Origin: Nonomuraea angiospora
Lineage (GTDB): Bacteria; Actinomycetota; Actinomycetes; Streptosporangiales; Streptosporangiaceae
NCBI RefSeq assembly: GCF_014873145.1
Contig: NZ_JADBEK010000001.1
Location: forward strand, 9,920,001 to 9,984,000
Reading direction: 5' to 3'
DNA: 64,000 nucleotides
Positions 24,944-33,313 of the stretch are shown piece after piece; the first letter of the stretch is position 1, and each line of letters starts with the position of its first letter. The notes below the pieces were generated by a model that did not search any database, was not told the DNA's origin, and saw nothing but the letters and a program-made list of their open reading frames with translations. Made by a program: the position numbers and the translations under genes.

Positions 24944-27900
24944 CTACCGCTCGCTGACCGTCCCGCCGTCAGGCCCGGGCAGAGGTCCGGGTGAAGGCCC
25001 GGGTGGAGGCGGGTTTACGGCCTCGCTAGGAGGGGCGGTTGATGGATCGCCGGTCGGCTCGGCCGGTGGCTCGCTGACGGCCTCGTGCGGAGGTCCGGCC
25101 GGTGCCGTGCTGACGGCCTCGTGCGGAGGTTCGGCTGATGGAGTGACGGCTGAGCGGGCGTTCACCTCGTCGAGGGCGGTGGCGATGCGGGCGCGGGTGT
25201 CCTCCGCGGAGTACCAGTCTGCCGGGACCTCCTCACGCGCCTGGACGAGCAGGGCGCGGGCCTCGTCCAGGTCGCCCTGGAACAGCGCGACCCGGCCCAG
25301 CCCGAGGCGCGCCCACGCCAACGTCTCCGTCGAGCCGTTCCTGCGCGACATCCCGGCGGCCCGCAGGTAGTCGGCCCGCGCGCCCGTCGCGTCGGCCAGG
25401 TGGAGCCGGGCGTCGCCCCGCCGGCACAGGGCCTCGGCGATCTCCGTCTCGGCGCCCAGCTCGGTGGCCACCGCCAGCGCCTCGTCGGCCAGCGCGACCG
25501 CGGTCGTGAAGTCGCCCTTCTCCTCGTACAGGGAGCCGAGGCCGGACAGCGTCATCACCATGCCCCACCGCTCCCCGATGGCCTTGAACGCGGCCAGGCT
25601 CCGCTCGAAGTTGTCCAACGCCTCGGCGACCCGGCCGACCGACTGGAGCAGGAACCCCACACCGCCGGAGGACAGCGCCTCCTGCCAGGGCTGGAGGTCG
25701 TTGGCGCGGTTGATGAGCGCGGCGTGGACCTCGTCGTACTCGCCGGGCGGCCCCGTGTAGGCCGAGAGCAGCATCGAGAGGAACTCCAGCCGCAGCGGCA
25801 GGCTGTACGCCGGCAGCAGTTGCCGCGCCTCCGCCAGCCGGGCGCGCAGCTCGTCGTCGATGTCGCCGGTCCACGCCCTGATGAGCACGCACATGACGTA
25901 CTCCTCCTCCATGCCCGGCGGAGGCCGGAAGGCGAGCGTGGTCAGCAGGTCGGCGGCCAGGTGGGCGCCGGTGACGCGGTGGCCGCGCATCCACCAGTAG
26001 CAGGCGCAGTGGGCCAGCAGCCGCAGCCCCAGCTCCGGCCGCCCGGAGGCGGTCGCCCAGCGGATCGCGGCGTCGAGCTCGGCGCTCTCCTCGTCGAGCC
26101 GGACCAGCCACTCCAGCTGCTCGCGGGTGCGCAGCCGCGGGTCGGCCGTCATGACCAGGTCGAGGTAGTAGCGGGCGTGCGCCTCGGAGATCGGTTCGGC
26201 CTCGCCCGACTCCGCCAGCCGTTCCGCGCAGAACGCCCTGATCGTCTCCAGCATCCGGAACCGGCCGCCCACGAACTCCACCAGCGACTTCTCCGCCAGC
26301 GAGAAGAGCACGTCCTCGGACAGCCCGCACACCTGCTCGGCCGCCTCCGGCCGGGCCCCGCCGACGAACACGCTCAGCCGCCTGGCCAGCCGCTGCTCGC
26401 TCTCGTCCAGCAGGTCCCAGCTCCACGCGACGACCGCGTGCAGCGTCTGGTGCCGGGGCAGCGCCGTACGGCTGCCCCTGGTCAGCAGCCCGAACCGGTC
26501 GTCGAGCCGGGCCGCCACGTCGGACACCGGCAGGGTGCGCAGCCGCGCCGCGGCCAGCTCGATGGCCAGCGGCAGCCCGTCGAGCGCCCGGCAGATGCGT
26601 ACGACCGCCGCGGCGTTGCCCGCGTCGACGGCGAAACCAGGCCGTACGGCGGCGGCGCGGTCGGCGAACAGCCGGACCGCCGGATAGTCCAGGGGGTCGC
26701 CGGTCTCGGGCGGCGGCAGCCGCAGCGGCGCCACGGGCAGGATCGACTCGCCGGTGATGCCGAGCGCCTCGCGCCCGGTCACCAGCACGCGCAGCTCGGG
26801 GCAGGAGGCCAGCAGCAGGTCGGCCAGCTCGGCGGTGGCCGCGACGACGTGTTCGCAGTTGTCCAGGACGAGGAGCAGGCTGCGGCCGGCCAGCGCGGTG
26901 ACGAGCCTGGTGGCCGGGTCGACGGTGAGCCGGTCGGGGGTGGGCGGGGCGTCGCGGATGTCCAGGGCGGACAGGACGGCCCCTGGGACGCCGGCGTCGT
27001 CGGAGACCGGCGCGAGCGCCACGAAGCACACGTCGCCGGGCTCCTGCTCGGCCGCCTCGGTCGCCAGCCGCGTCTTGCCCGCGCCGCCTGGCCCGATCAG
27101 CGTGACGAGCCGGTTGGCGCGCAGCCTGGCGGCCACCTCCTCGATCTCCTCGGCCCTGCCGACGAAGCTGGTGAGCTGGGCGCGCAGGCCCTGCCGCCGC
27201 CGGGCCGCGGGGGCGGCGTCGGGAGCGGCGGCGCCGAGCGCAGGGTCGGCCCTGAGCACGGCCAGGTGGGCGGCGGCCAGCTCGGCTCCCGGCTCGACGC
27301 CCAGCTCCTCGTCCAGGATCTTCCTGGCCTCGTCGTAGACGGTCAGCGCCTCGGCCTGCCGGCCGCTGCCGTAGAGGGCGCGCATGAGCTGGGCGCGCAG
27401 CCGCTCGCGCAGCGGGTGGGCGGCGGTGAGCTGGCTGAGCTCGGCGACCAGCTCGCGATGCCGGCCCAGGTCGAGGTCGGCTTGCACGCGGTCTTCGACG
27501 GCGGCCAGCCGCAGCTCGGCCAGCGCCGCCGCGGCGGCCTCGGCGTGCGGGGCGTCGGAGAGCGGCGCGCCCCGCCACAGCTCGAGCGCCTCGCGCAGGA
27601 GCGTGGCCGCCCGGCCGGGGTCGCCGCCGGCGAGGGCCTGCCTGCCCTGCTGCGCCAGCAGCTCGAACCTGCGCGCGTCCACGTCCTGGGGGTCGGCCAC
27701 CAGCCGGTATCCCGCCGGATGGAACTCCACCAGGTCCCTGCCCAGTGCCCGGCGCAGCCTGGAGACCTGCGACTGCAGCGCGTTGGCCACGCCCTCGGGC
27801 GGTCTCGGGCCGTACATGCCGTCCACGAGCTGCTCGCCGCCGACGATGCGGCCGGCGTGCAGGGCGAGCAGCGTCAGCAGCGCGCGCACCCGGGGACCGC

Positions 27901-27964
27901 CGAGCGCGACCGGCTCGCCGTCCTCGCCCAGCGCGCTGGTGGGCCCGAGGATCTGGAAGCGCAT
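24944..27964 (-). CDS. AfsR/SARP-type regulator (BTAD, NB-ARC ATPase, TPR)
   Basis: This 1006-residue transcriptional regulator has a winged-helix DNA-binding domain at 1-95 (MRFQILGPTSAL), a BTAD at about 96-245 (YDEARKILDEELGVEPG), an NB-ARC ATPase from about 265 with Walker A IGPGGAGKTR and the LLVLDNCEH segment, and TPR-like helices from about 600. The last 70 residues are a Pro/Glu/Ala-rich tail with repeated PPHEAVS, absent from its paralogue at 38676. It lies 7 bases downstream of the PEP-mutase-family gene and 26 bases upstream of the exporter, so it probably regulates its own operon or a nearby pathway. Confidence 0.92.
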   Translation of the reverse strand: MRFQILGPTSALGEDGEPVALGGPRVRALLTLLALHAGRIVGGEQLVDGMYGPRPPEGVANALQSQVSRLRRALGRDLVEFHPAGYRLVADPQDVDARRFELLAQQGRQALAGGDPGRAATLLREALELWRGAPLSDAPHAEAAAAALAELRLAAVEDRVQADLDLGRHRELVAELSQLTAAHPLRERLRAQLMRALYGSGRQAEALTVYDEARKILDEELGVEPGAELAAAHLAVLRADPALGAAAPDAAPAARRRQGLRAQLTSFVGRAEEIEEVAARLRANRLVTLIGPGGAGKTRLATEAAEQEPGDVCFVALAPVSDDAGVPGAVLSALDIRDAPPTPDRLTVDPATRLVTALAGRSLLLVLDNCEHVVAATAELADLLLASCPELRVLVTGREALGITGESILPVAPLRLPPPETGDPLDYPAVRLFADRAAAVRPGFAVDAGNAAAVVRICRALDGLPLAIELAAARLRTLPVSDVAARLDDRFGLLTRGSRTALPRHQTLHAVVAWSWDLLDESEQRLARRLSVFVGGARPEAAEQVCGLSEDVLFSLAEKSLVEFVGGRFRMLETIRAFCAERLAESGEAEPISEAHARYYLDLVMTADPRLRTREQLEWLVRLDEESAELDAAIRWATASGRPELGLRLLAHCACYWWMRGHRVTGAHLAADLLTTLAFRPPPGMEEEYVMCVLIRAWTGDIDDELRARLAEARQLLPAYSLPLRLEFLSMLLSAYTGPPGEYDEVHAALINRANDLQPWQEALSSGGVGFLLQSVGRVAEALDNFERSLAAFKAIGERWGMVMTLSGLGSLYEEKGDFTTAVALADEALAVATELGAETEIAEALCRRGDARLHLADATGARADYLRAAGMSRRNGSTETLAWARLGLGRVALFQGDLDEARALLVQAREEVPADWYSAEDTRARIATALDEVNARSAVTPSAEPPHEAVSTAPAGPPHEAVSEPPAEPTGDPSTAPPSEAVNPPPPGPSPGPLPGPDGGTVSER
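25073..25130 (-). repeat. 22-bp direct repeat coding for the PPHEAVS tail of the regulator
   Basis: An identical 22-mer occurs at 25073-25094 and 25109-25130, a 36-base (12-codon) period. Translated, each copy gives PPHEAVS. Neighbouring sequence contains more divergent copies (PPSEAVN), suggesting slipped-strand growth of the tail. Confidence 0.75.
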
Positions 27965-27971
27965 GCGTCGA

Positions 27972-28718
27972 TTATCGCGGTTGCGGCAGCAGCGCGGCGA
28001 TCTCCGCGTAGGTCGGCAGCGCAGGAGCCTGCCTGCCCTGGGCGGCCGACAGCGCCGCGACCGCCCCGTGGAGCGCGGCCCGGTACAGCAGCGAGCCGGT
28101 GCTCACCCTGGCCACGCCGGCCTCGGCGAGCTGGGCGAGCGTGGGGCCGTCCGGCTGGTAGAGGACGTTGAGGGGCAGCGGCGTGCTCGCGGCGACCTCG
28201 GCGATCTCGCGCAGCTCGCTCATGCCGGGCACGAAGATCCCGTCGGCGTGGCCGTAGGCGGCCACCCGTTCGCGCGTGTCGCCGGTCTTCAGCCAGTACG
28301 TGTCCGTACGGGCGTTGACGAACACGCCGTGGCCCCTGGCCGCCTCGATGATCCGCTGGTGCAGCTCGATCGGGCGCAGCGTGCCGTCGGGGCGGCCGTC
28401 CTCCAGGTTGACCCCCGCCACTCCGAGCGCGGCGAGGGCCGCGACCAGGTCGGACACCTCGGCGGGGTCGTCGCTGAAGCCGCCCTCGATGTCGACGGTG
28501 ACCATGACGCCCAGGTCCTTGATCGACTCGGCCAGCTCGATGGTCTCCGCCCTGGTGGCGCCGGCCGCGTCCGGCTTGCCGTACGCGGCGGCCACGCCGA
28601 GGCTGGTCGTGCCGATCGCGGGGAAACCCTCCCGGGCCAGGAGGGCGGCCGAGCCGTAGTCCCAGGCGTTCGGCAGCAGCAGGGGGTCGCCGGGGCGGTG
28701 CAGGTCGTGGAAGTTCAT
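27972..28718 (-). CDS. Isocitrate lyase/PEP mutase family protein
   Basis: This 248-residue TIM-barrel enzyme of the PEP mutase/isocitrate lyase superfamily shows LPNAWDYGSAALLAREGFPAIGTTSLG at the N-terminus, VTVDIEGGFSDDP with the metal-binding acidic residues, GVNLEDGRPDG and VNARTDTYW. It lacks the KKCGHL signature of true isocitrate lyase, so it is more likely an oxaloacetate decarboxylase-, carboxyphosphonoenolpyruvate mutase- or methylisocitrate lyase-like enzyme. Its ATG overlaps the P450-like gene stop (ATGA). Confidence 0.87.
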   Translation of the reverse strand: MNFHDLHRPGDPLLLPNAWDYGSAALLAREGFPAIGTTSLGVAAAYGKPDAAGATRAETIELAESIKDLGVMVTVDIEGGFSDDPAEVSDLVAALAALGVAGVNLEDGRPDGTLRPIELHQRIIEAARGHGVFVNARTDTYWLKTGDTRERVAAYGHADGIFVPGMSELREIAEVAASTPLPLNVLYQPDGPTLAQLAEAGVARVSTGSLLYRAALHGAVAALSAAQGRQAPALPTYAEIAALLPQPR

Positions 28719-29482
28719 GAGCGGCTCAGGTGGAGAAGGGCTTCGAGCACGCCGGCGGCCAGCGCGAGCGCGTAAGCGGGCGCGGGGCAGGGGCGCACGC
28801 CGTGGCCGAAGGTCAGATGGGGGGTACGGCCGCGCGAGGGATCGAACCGGTCGGGGTCGGCGAACACGTCAGGGTCGCGGTTGGCCGACACCAGGTCGAT
28901 GGTCACCTCGTCGCCGGTCCGCGTGTCGAGCCTGCGGGTGGCCTTGAGCGGCGGGTCCTGCCTGAGCGTCTCGTGCAGCAGCGCCTCGGGATCGGCGTTC
29001 TCGAAGGCGTGCCCGGGGGCGTGCCCGAGGGCGTTCTCGATGAGCGCCTCCGTGGCGGCGTGCCCCTGCAGCAGCAGGGTGATCTCGGGGATCGGAGCCT
29101 GGCCGAGCAGCCGGGCGACGGCGGCGTCGGCCTCCGGGCTCTCCTCGCCGGACAGGTAGCCGGTCGCGGCGGCGGCCACGGCGCTCGTGTCCTTCACGCC
29201 CAGCGCGGCGCCGAGCACGGCCGTGGGGACGCCCCGCCAGTCACCGCCCCGCTCCAGCGTCATGGCCCTGGCCGCCGGCCTCAGCTCGGCGGGGTCAAGG
29301 GCGGCCAGCCGCTCCTCCAGCAGGCGGCGCCGCCCGGCGTGCGTCTCTCCGGTGCTGAACCTCGACACCTGGGCGCGCAGCCAGGCCAGCGTGCCCTCCT
29401 CGGCGTCCTGTCGTACGGGAGGCGGCACGTACCTGGGGTCGGCGAGCACCGCCTCAGCGGCCGCGTGGCGTGTGATGAGCAT
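28715..29482 (-). CDS. Compact cytochrome P450-like protein
   Basis: This 255-residue protein is recognisably P450-derived but far shorter than the usual 400. The N-terminus starts in the first strand region (MLITRHAAAEAVLADPRYVPPP), the C-helix heme-contact area survives weakly (ETHAGRRRLLEERL), the ExxR motif is ETLR in LLHETLRQDPPLKATRR, and the heme-Cys segment is FGHGVRPCPAPAYALALA. The I-helix reads QGHAAT where AGxETT is usual, so the acid of the acid-alcohol pair is lost. It may bind heme but be a poor monooxygenase, or be a binding protein. It is coupled to the PEP-mutase-family gene. Confidence 0.75.
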   Translation of the reverse strand: MLITRHAAAEAVLADPRYVPPPVRQDAEEGTLAWLRAQVSRFSTGETHAGRRRLLEERLAALDPAELRPAARAMTLERGGDWRGVPTAVLGAALGVKDTSAVAAAATGYLSGEESPEADAAVARLLGQAPIPEITLLLQGHAATEALIENALGHAPGHAFENADPEALLHETLRQDPPLKATRRLDTRTGDEVTIDLVSANRDPDVFADPDRFDPSRGRTPHLTFGHGVRPCPAPAYALALAAGVLEALLHLSRS

Positions 29483-29533
29483 GGTTCCACGCTAGAACGG
29501 CGTCATTTCGTCGCGGGTCGAAGGGTGGGGGCA

Positions 29534-30205
29534 TCAGGCCGCCAGGCGATCGGACCGCTCGGGGCGTTCGGTCGCGGCCGGAACGGCCTGGGTGCGCACG
29601 GCGGGCCGCTTCGCGACCGACACCAGCGCCATCGCGACGAGCAGCGCCATCTCGGCCAGCACCACGCCCCGCTCCAGCGGGCCGTAGTAGCCCGCGCCGC
29701 CGATCAGCGGCGAGGTGATCGAGGCCGGGTGGGCCGCCAGGTAGAAGGCCAGCATGGCCGCGGAGGTCACGCTCAGGGCCCGGACGGCGTTCCACCGGGG
29801 CGCCGCCTCCCGGCCCCTGGCCAGGGTCCAGCCGGCGACCGGCAGCGAGGTGAACACGACGGCCGCCGCCCACCGGTGGATCTCGCCGGTCAGCGAGCCG
29901 ACCTGCGAGTTGCCGGGGTCCGTGGGGAAGATCGCGCTCATCATCAGCCCCGCCGCCCCCGCCAGGAGCAGCACCCGGGTGGCCGCGGTGCGCGCCGGCT
30001 CGCTCGCCGCCAGCCCGTACGCGAGGCACAGGCACGCCCCCGCCAGTGCCAGCATCCCCACGAGGACGGGCACGAGCCCGCCGGAGACCAGGGCGTAGTC
30101 GCTGAGCAGCGGCTGCGTCGGCAGGGCGACCTGCGCGTACGCCAGCGCGCACGCGGACACCACCGTGCCGGAGACAGCGCCCCAGGCGCTTTGGACTGGG
30201 GTCAT
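29534..30205 (-). CDS. DUF998 family membrane protein
   Basis: This 223-residue integral membrane protein has six to seven hydrophobic segments. The DUF998 landmark FPTDPGNSQVGSLTGEIHRWAA lies near residue 95. The start overlaps the stop of the glycosyltransferase gene by 4 bases, so the two are co-translated. The C-terminus is a short charged cytoplasmic tail. Molecular function is unknown; a role in the pathway of the glycosyltransferase is inferred from the coupling. Confidence 0.82.
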   Translation of the reverse strand: MTPVQSAWGAVSGTVVSACALAYAQVALPTQPLLSDYALVSGGLVPVLVGMLALAGACLCLAYGLAASEPARTAATRVLLLAGAAGLMMSAIFPTDPGNSQVGSLTGEIHRWAAAVVFTSLPVAGWTLARGREAAPRWNAVRALSVTSAAMLAFYLAAHPASITSPLIGGAGYYGPLERGVVLAEMALLVAMALVSVAKRPAVRTQAVPAATERPERSDRLAA

Positions 30206-31419
30206 CGGGCCACCTCATCGTAGATCTGCTCGAACCGGGCCAGCGACGACCGGTCGTCGTGGGTGAGCGCCAGCTCCCTGCTGGTCTTGCCCAAGCGGGC
30301 CCGCAGGTCCTCGTCGGTGAGAATGCTCGTCAGGTGCCTGGACAGGGAGATCACGTCGCCCGGCTGGAACAGGTATCCGTTCTCGTCCACCAGGTGCGGC
30401 AGCGCCATCGCGTCGGCGGCCACCACGGGCAGCCCCATGGCCATGGCCTCCAGCGTGGCGATGCTCTGCAGCTCGGCGACGCCCGGCATGGCGAACACGT
30501 CGGCGGCGGCGAACGTCTGGGGCATGAGCTCGTCGGGCACGAAGCCGAGGAAGAAGACCCGCTCGCCGACGCCGATGCGGGCGGCCAGCCGCTCCAGTTC
30601 GGCCCGCTGGTTGCCGCGGCCGACGAAGACCGCCTGGGCGTCGGTCTGGTTCAGCACGAGCGGCAGGGCGCGGACGATCTCGTCCAGGCGCTTCTCCTCG
30701 TCCAGGCGGCCGACGAACAGGATGGTGGGCCTGTCGGGCAGGTCGAACAGCTTGCGCGCCCACGCCTTGGGCTCGGCGCGCGGGTGGAACCTGGTCAGGT
30801 CGATCCCGCAGGAGACCGCCTCCACCTCGCGGCCGAAGCCCTGGTCGGCCAGCAGCTTGGCGGCCAGCGGGGTCGGGGTGGTGATGCGGTCGGCGCGGTT
30901 GAAGATCCGGCTGAAGTCGCGCCACGCGAGCCGGCCGGCCTTGGCCCGCAGCCGCTCGGGGATGTGGCAGAACTGGAAGAGGTTGTCGGGCATGAAGTGG
31001 TTGGTGGCCACGATGGGCACGTCGGCGCGCCGGGCGGCGGCGATGGCGGCCCTGCCGACCACGAAGTGGCCCTGGGCGTGCAGCACGTCGGGGCGGATGT
31101 CGGCGATCAGCCGGTCGAGCCTGGCCGGCACCGTGAACCGCATCGAGGGGTGGACCGGTATCGGCGCGGAGCGCAGGCGGTGCACGATCACGTCGTCCAC
31201 GACGTCGGCGGTGGGCGGGCCCACGTCCGACTGGCAGACCACGTGCACCTCGTTGCCGCGCGCGGCCAGGCCGGTGGCCAGGCGGTGGGTGAAGTAGGCG
31301 GCGCCGTTGACGTCCGGCGGGTAGGTGTCGGTCGAGATCAGGATCCGGCGGGGCCGTTCGGGGGCGGGGGCGGGGGCGGTCTCGGCGATCTTGGGGAGAG
31401 AGCGCAGGGGCATGGCCAT
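30202..31419 (-). CDS. Glycosyltransferase family 4 protein
   Basis: This 405-residue GT-B glycosyltransferase has an N-terminal acceptor domain starting RRILISTDTYPPDVNGAAYFTHRLATGLAARGNEV, typical of mannosyl- or glucosyltransferases acting on lipids. The C-terminal donor-binding domain has LFVGRLDEEKRLDEIVRAL, GVGERVFFLGFVPDELMP and the EAMAMGLPVVAADAMALPHLV motif. It is cytoplasmic or membrane-associated. CGGAG lies upstream of ATG 31419. Its partner is the coupled DUF998 membrane protein. The acceptor is unknown. Confidence 0.9.
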   Translation of the reverse strand: MAMPLRSLPKIAETAPAPAPERPRRILISTDTYPPDVNGAAYFTHRLATGLAARGNEVHVVCQSDVGPPTADVVDDVIVHRLRSAPIPVHPSMRFTVPARLDRLIADIRPDVLHAQGHFVVGRAAIAAARRADVPIVATNHFMPDNLFQFCHIPERLRAKAGRLAWRDFSRIFNRADRITTPTPLAAKLLADQGFGREVEAVSCGIDLTRFHPRAEPKAWARKLFDLPDRPTILFVGRLDEEKRLDEIVRALPLVLNQTDAQAVFVGRGNQRAELERLAARIGVGERVFFLGFVPDELMPQTFAAADVFAMPGVAELQSIATLEAMAMGLPVVAADAMALPHLVDENGYLFQPGDVISLSRHLTSILTDEDLRARLGKTSRELALTHDDRSSLARFEQIYDEVAR

Positions 31420-31435
31420 GGAAGTGACTCCGGTT

Positions 31436-32269
31436 TCACAAAGGGGTGGGGGAATGAGCCGGGGGATTGTTGCGGGACTCCAGCGGGCTGGTGCGGGCCA
31501 GCGCGACGGTCCCGGCCGCGGTCAGGAGCGCCGCCGCGACCGGCAGGACGCCGGTCGGCACCGGCTCGCCGAGCAGCAGCGCGCCGAACGCCACCGCGGT
31601 CAGCGGGTCGGCGATCTGGAGCGAGGCGAACGAGACGCCGAAGTGCCCGGCCGCGTAGGCCCGCTGGAGCATCACCAGCGCCAGCAGCAGGGGCACCGGC
31701 AGCGCCAGCACGTACCACCAGTTCCAGGTGCCGTCCAGCAGCACGCGCATGAGCGTGGCCGTCGCGCCGTAGAGCACGCCCGAGCTGGTGGCGAGCAGGG
31801 CGGCCCGGCCCGCCGGTGAGACCGCCCGCGAGGCGGCCCACAGCAGGACCGCCGCGACTCCGGCCACGCCGAGCAGCGTGAGCACCCCGTTCGGGCTGAG
31901 GTAGGTGGGACCTTCGGAATCGGGGACGAGCAGGACGAGCCCGACCAGCCCGGCCGCCACCACACCCGCGGCCGCCAGCTCCTTGGGGGAGGGCTTGCGG
32001 CCGTGCAGCGTGGCGGCGAGGGGCAGGGCGAACAGCAGGCTCGCCACGCCCATCGGCTGGACGACGGTCAGCGGCCCTAGTCCGAGTGCGACGATGTGCA
32101 GGCCACCACCCGTCAGAATGGACGCGCCGCCGAGCAGCCAGCGCGGCTTCCGCAGCAGCGCGAGCAGCCCCGGCTTGGCCGACCCGACTGCCTCGAACTG
32201 CTGGAGAGCGGCTCCGAGCGCGAAGAACAGCGAACCGACCAGGGCGATCGCCGCGGCCAGCACAGTCAT
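31436..32269 (-). CDS. DMT-superfamily transporter, EamA-like
   Basis: This 277-residue membrane protein has about ten helices (for example VQPMGVASLLFALPLAATLHGRKPSPKEL) and two EamA-like halves. The start at ATG 32269 is favoured over the GTG two codons earlier because AAAGGAG sits 5-6 bases before the ATG and would abut the GTG. It belongs to the minus-strand run with DedA upstream and GT4 downstream. The substrate is not deducible. Confidence 0.85.
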   Translation of the reverse strand: MTVLAAAIALVGSLFFALGAALQQFEAVGSAKPGLLALLRKPRWLLGGASILTGGGLHIVALGLGPLTVVQPMGVASLLFALPLAATLHGRKPSPKELAAAGVVAAGLVGLVLLVPDSEGPTYLSPNGVLTLLGVAGVAAVLLWAASRAVSPAGRAALLATSSGVLYGATATLMRVLLDGTWNWWYVLALPVPLLLALVMLQRAYAAGHFGVSFASLQIADPLTAVAFGALLLGEPVPTGVLPVAAALLTAAGTVALARTSPLESRNNPPAHSPTPL

Positions 32270-32305
32270 GCGCACTCCTTTCAGACGGATGGTTGCCAGG
32301 TAGGG

Positions 32306-32923
32306 TCAAACGGACGTGTCCGCCGGAAGACGTTCTGGGGAAGCCTGGATGGCGCGTCGCTTCCTGAGCCATCTCACGAGCTCGACGAGCCCGGTGATGG
32401 ACACCGCGATGCCCAGGCCGAGGAGCAGGCCCTTGATCGGGTCGTTCTCGAAGGCCATGCCGCCGAAGAAGCCGATCAGCCCCGAGTACACCGCCCACGA
32501 GCTCGCCGCGATCGCGTCGAAGAACGTGAACGAGCGCAGCGGATGCCGTACGGCGCCCATGGTCAGCGTGGTCGCGGTGCGCCCGCCGGGGATGTACCTG
32601 GCGACCACGAGGACGAGGCCGCCCCGCTCGGCCAGCGTGTCGCGCGCCCAGACGAACGCCTTCTTCTCCCGCAGCCTGCCCGCCGACTTGTTGCCGATCA
32701 GGTAGGAGATGTGGTCACCGGCGAAGGCGCCCAGGGCGGCCGCCACGATGACCAGGGCCAGGTTCGTCTCGCCGGAGGCGGCGAACACCGCGGCGGTGAT
32801 CACTGACGTCTCGGCCGGCACGATCGGGAAGAACCCGTCGAGCAGCGCGAGGCCGAACAGCGCCGCGTATAACCAAGGTGAGGTCATCACCTGCTGGACC
32901 AGGTCGAGAATGGCGTGCGACAT
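32306..32923 (-). CDS. DedA family membrane protein
   Basis: This 205-residue DedA/SNARE-associated membrane protein shows GLALLDGFFPIVPAETSVITAAVFAASGETNLALVIVAAALGAFAGDHISYLIG and the family motif region ARYIPGGRTATTLTMGAVRHPLRSFTFFDAIAASSW. DedA proteins act in lipid-carrier recycling and membrane homeostasis (undecaprenyl phosphate or phospholipid flipping). CGGAG precedes the ATG. It is the first gene of the minus-strand series. Confidence 0.92.
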   Translation of the reverse strand: MSHAILDLVQQVMTSPWLYAALFGLALLDGFFPIVPAETSVITAAVFAASGETNLALVIVAAALGAFAGDHISYLIGNKSAGRLREKKAFVWARDTLAERGGLVLVVARYIPGGRTATTLTMGAVRHPLRSFTFFDAIAASSWAVYSGLIGFFGGMAFENDPIKGLLLGLGIAVSITGLVELVRWLRKRRAIQASPERLPADTSV

Positions 32924-33313
32924 GAGCGTTGACTCCGATCGTTAGGGCACCCACACAGCGTGTCTGCGTGGCACGGCCGGGGGCATCGGGGATGCCCCGG
33001 GTCGAACGCGGACCCATCCCTTACGCGGATCAGGGCCGGTACCCCATGAAGGTAGAAACTCCGCAGGTCACGGCACATCGGACGATCGGCACGCACGGCC
33101 CCCTACTTTCGTCGGGGGCCCGGTTCCGACCTCCGGGTGACACCATCGATCAAACCGGTTTCCGCAGGCCGAAACAGGAGTGGAGGTAGGCGCTTTCGGG
33201 GTGGGGCTAGCCCTACTGCGACAGGGGCCGCCGCCCTACCCTGACTTTCGTCAGGGTCGCCGCCTGACTTCCGGCGGCACTGGCGGGCGCGGGAGGCGGC
33301 TACCGTCGGTGCG
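32924..33313. promoter_or_regulatory. Divergent intergenic region with two related inverted repeats
   Basis: This gene-free spacer of 390 bases lies between DedA and the histidine kinase. Two hairpin/operator-like elements share the core ACTTTCGTC: GGCCCCC-(10)-GGGGGCC at 33097-33120 and CCCTGAC-TTTC-GTCAGGG at 33239-33256, a perfect 7-bp repeat. The second lies 57 bases before the kinase start and could overlap its promoter. No gene is evident. Confidence 0.55.

Noticed and set aside
23400..32923. A full antibiotic biosynthetic gene cluster
   Set aside because: Regulator, exporter, P450-like protein and a glycosyltransferase occur together, but there is no polyketide synthase, peptide synthetase, terpene cyclase or RiPP core, so only a small module can be argued.
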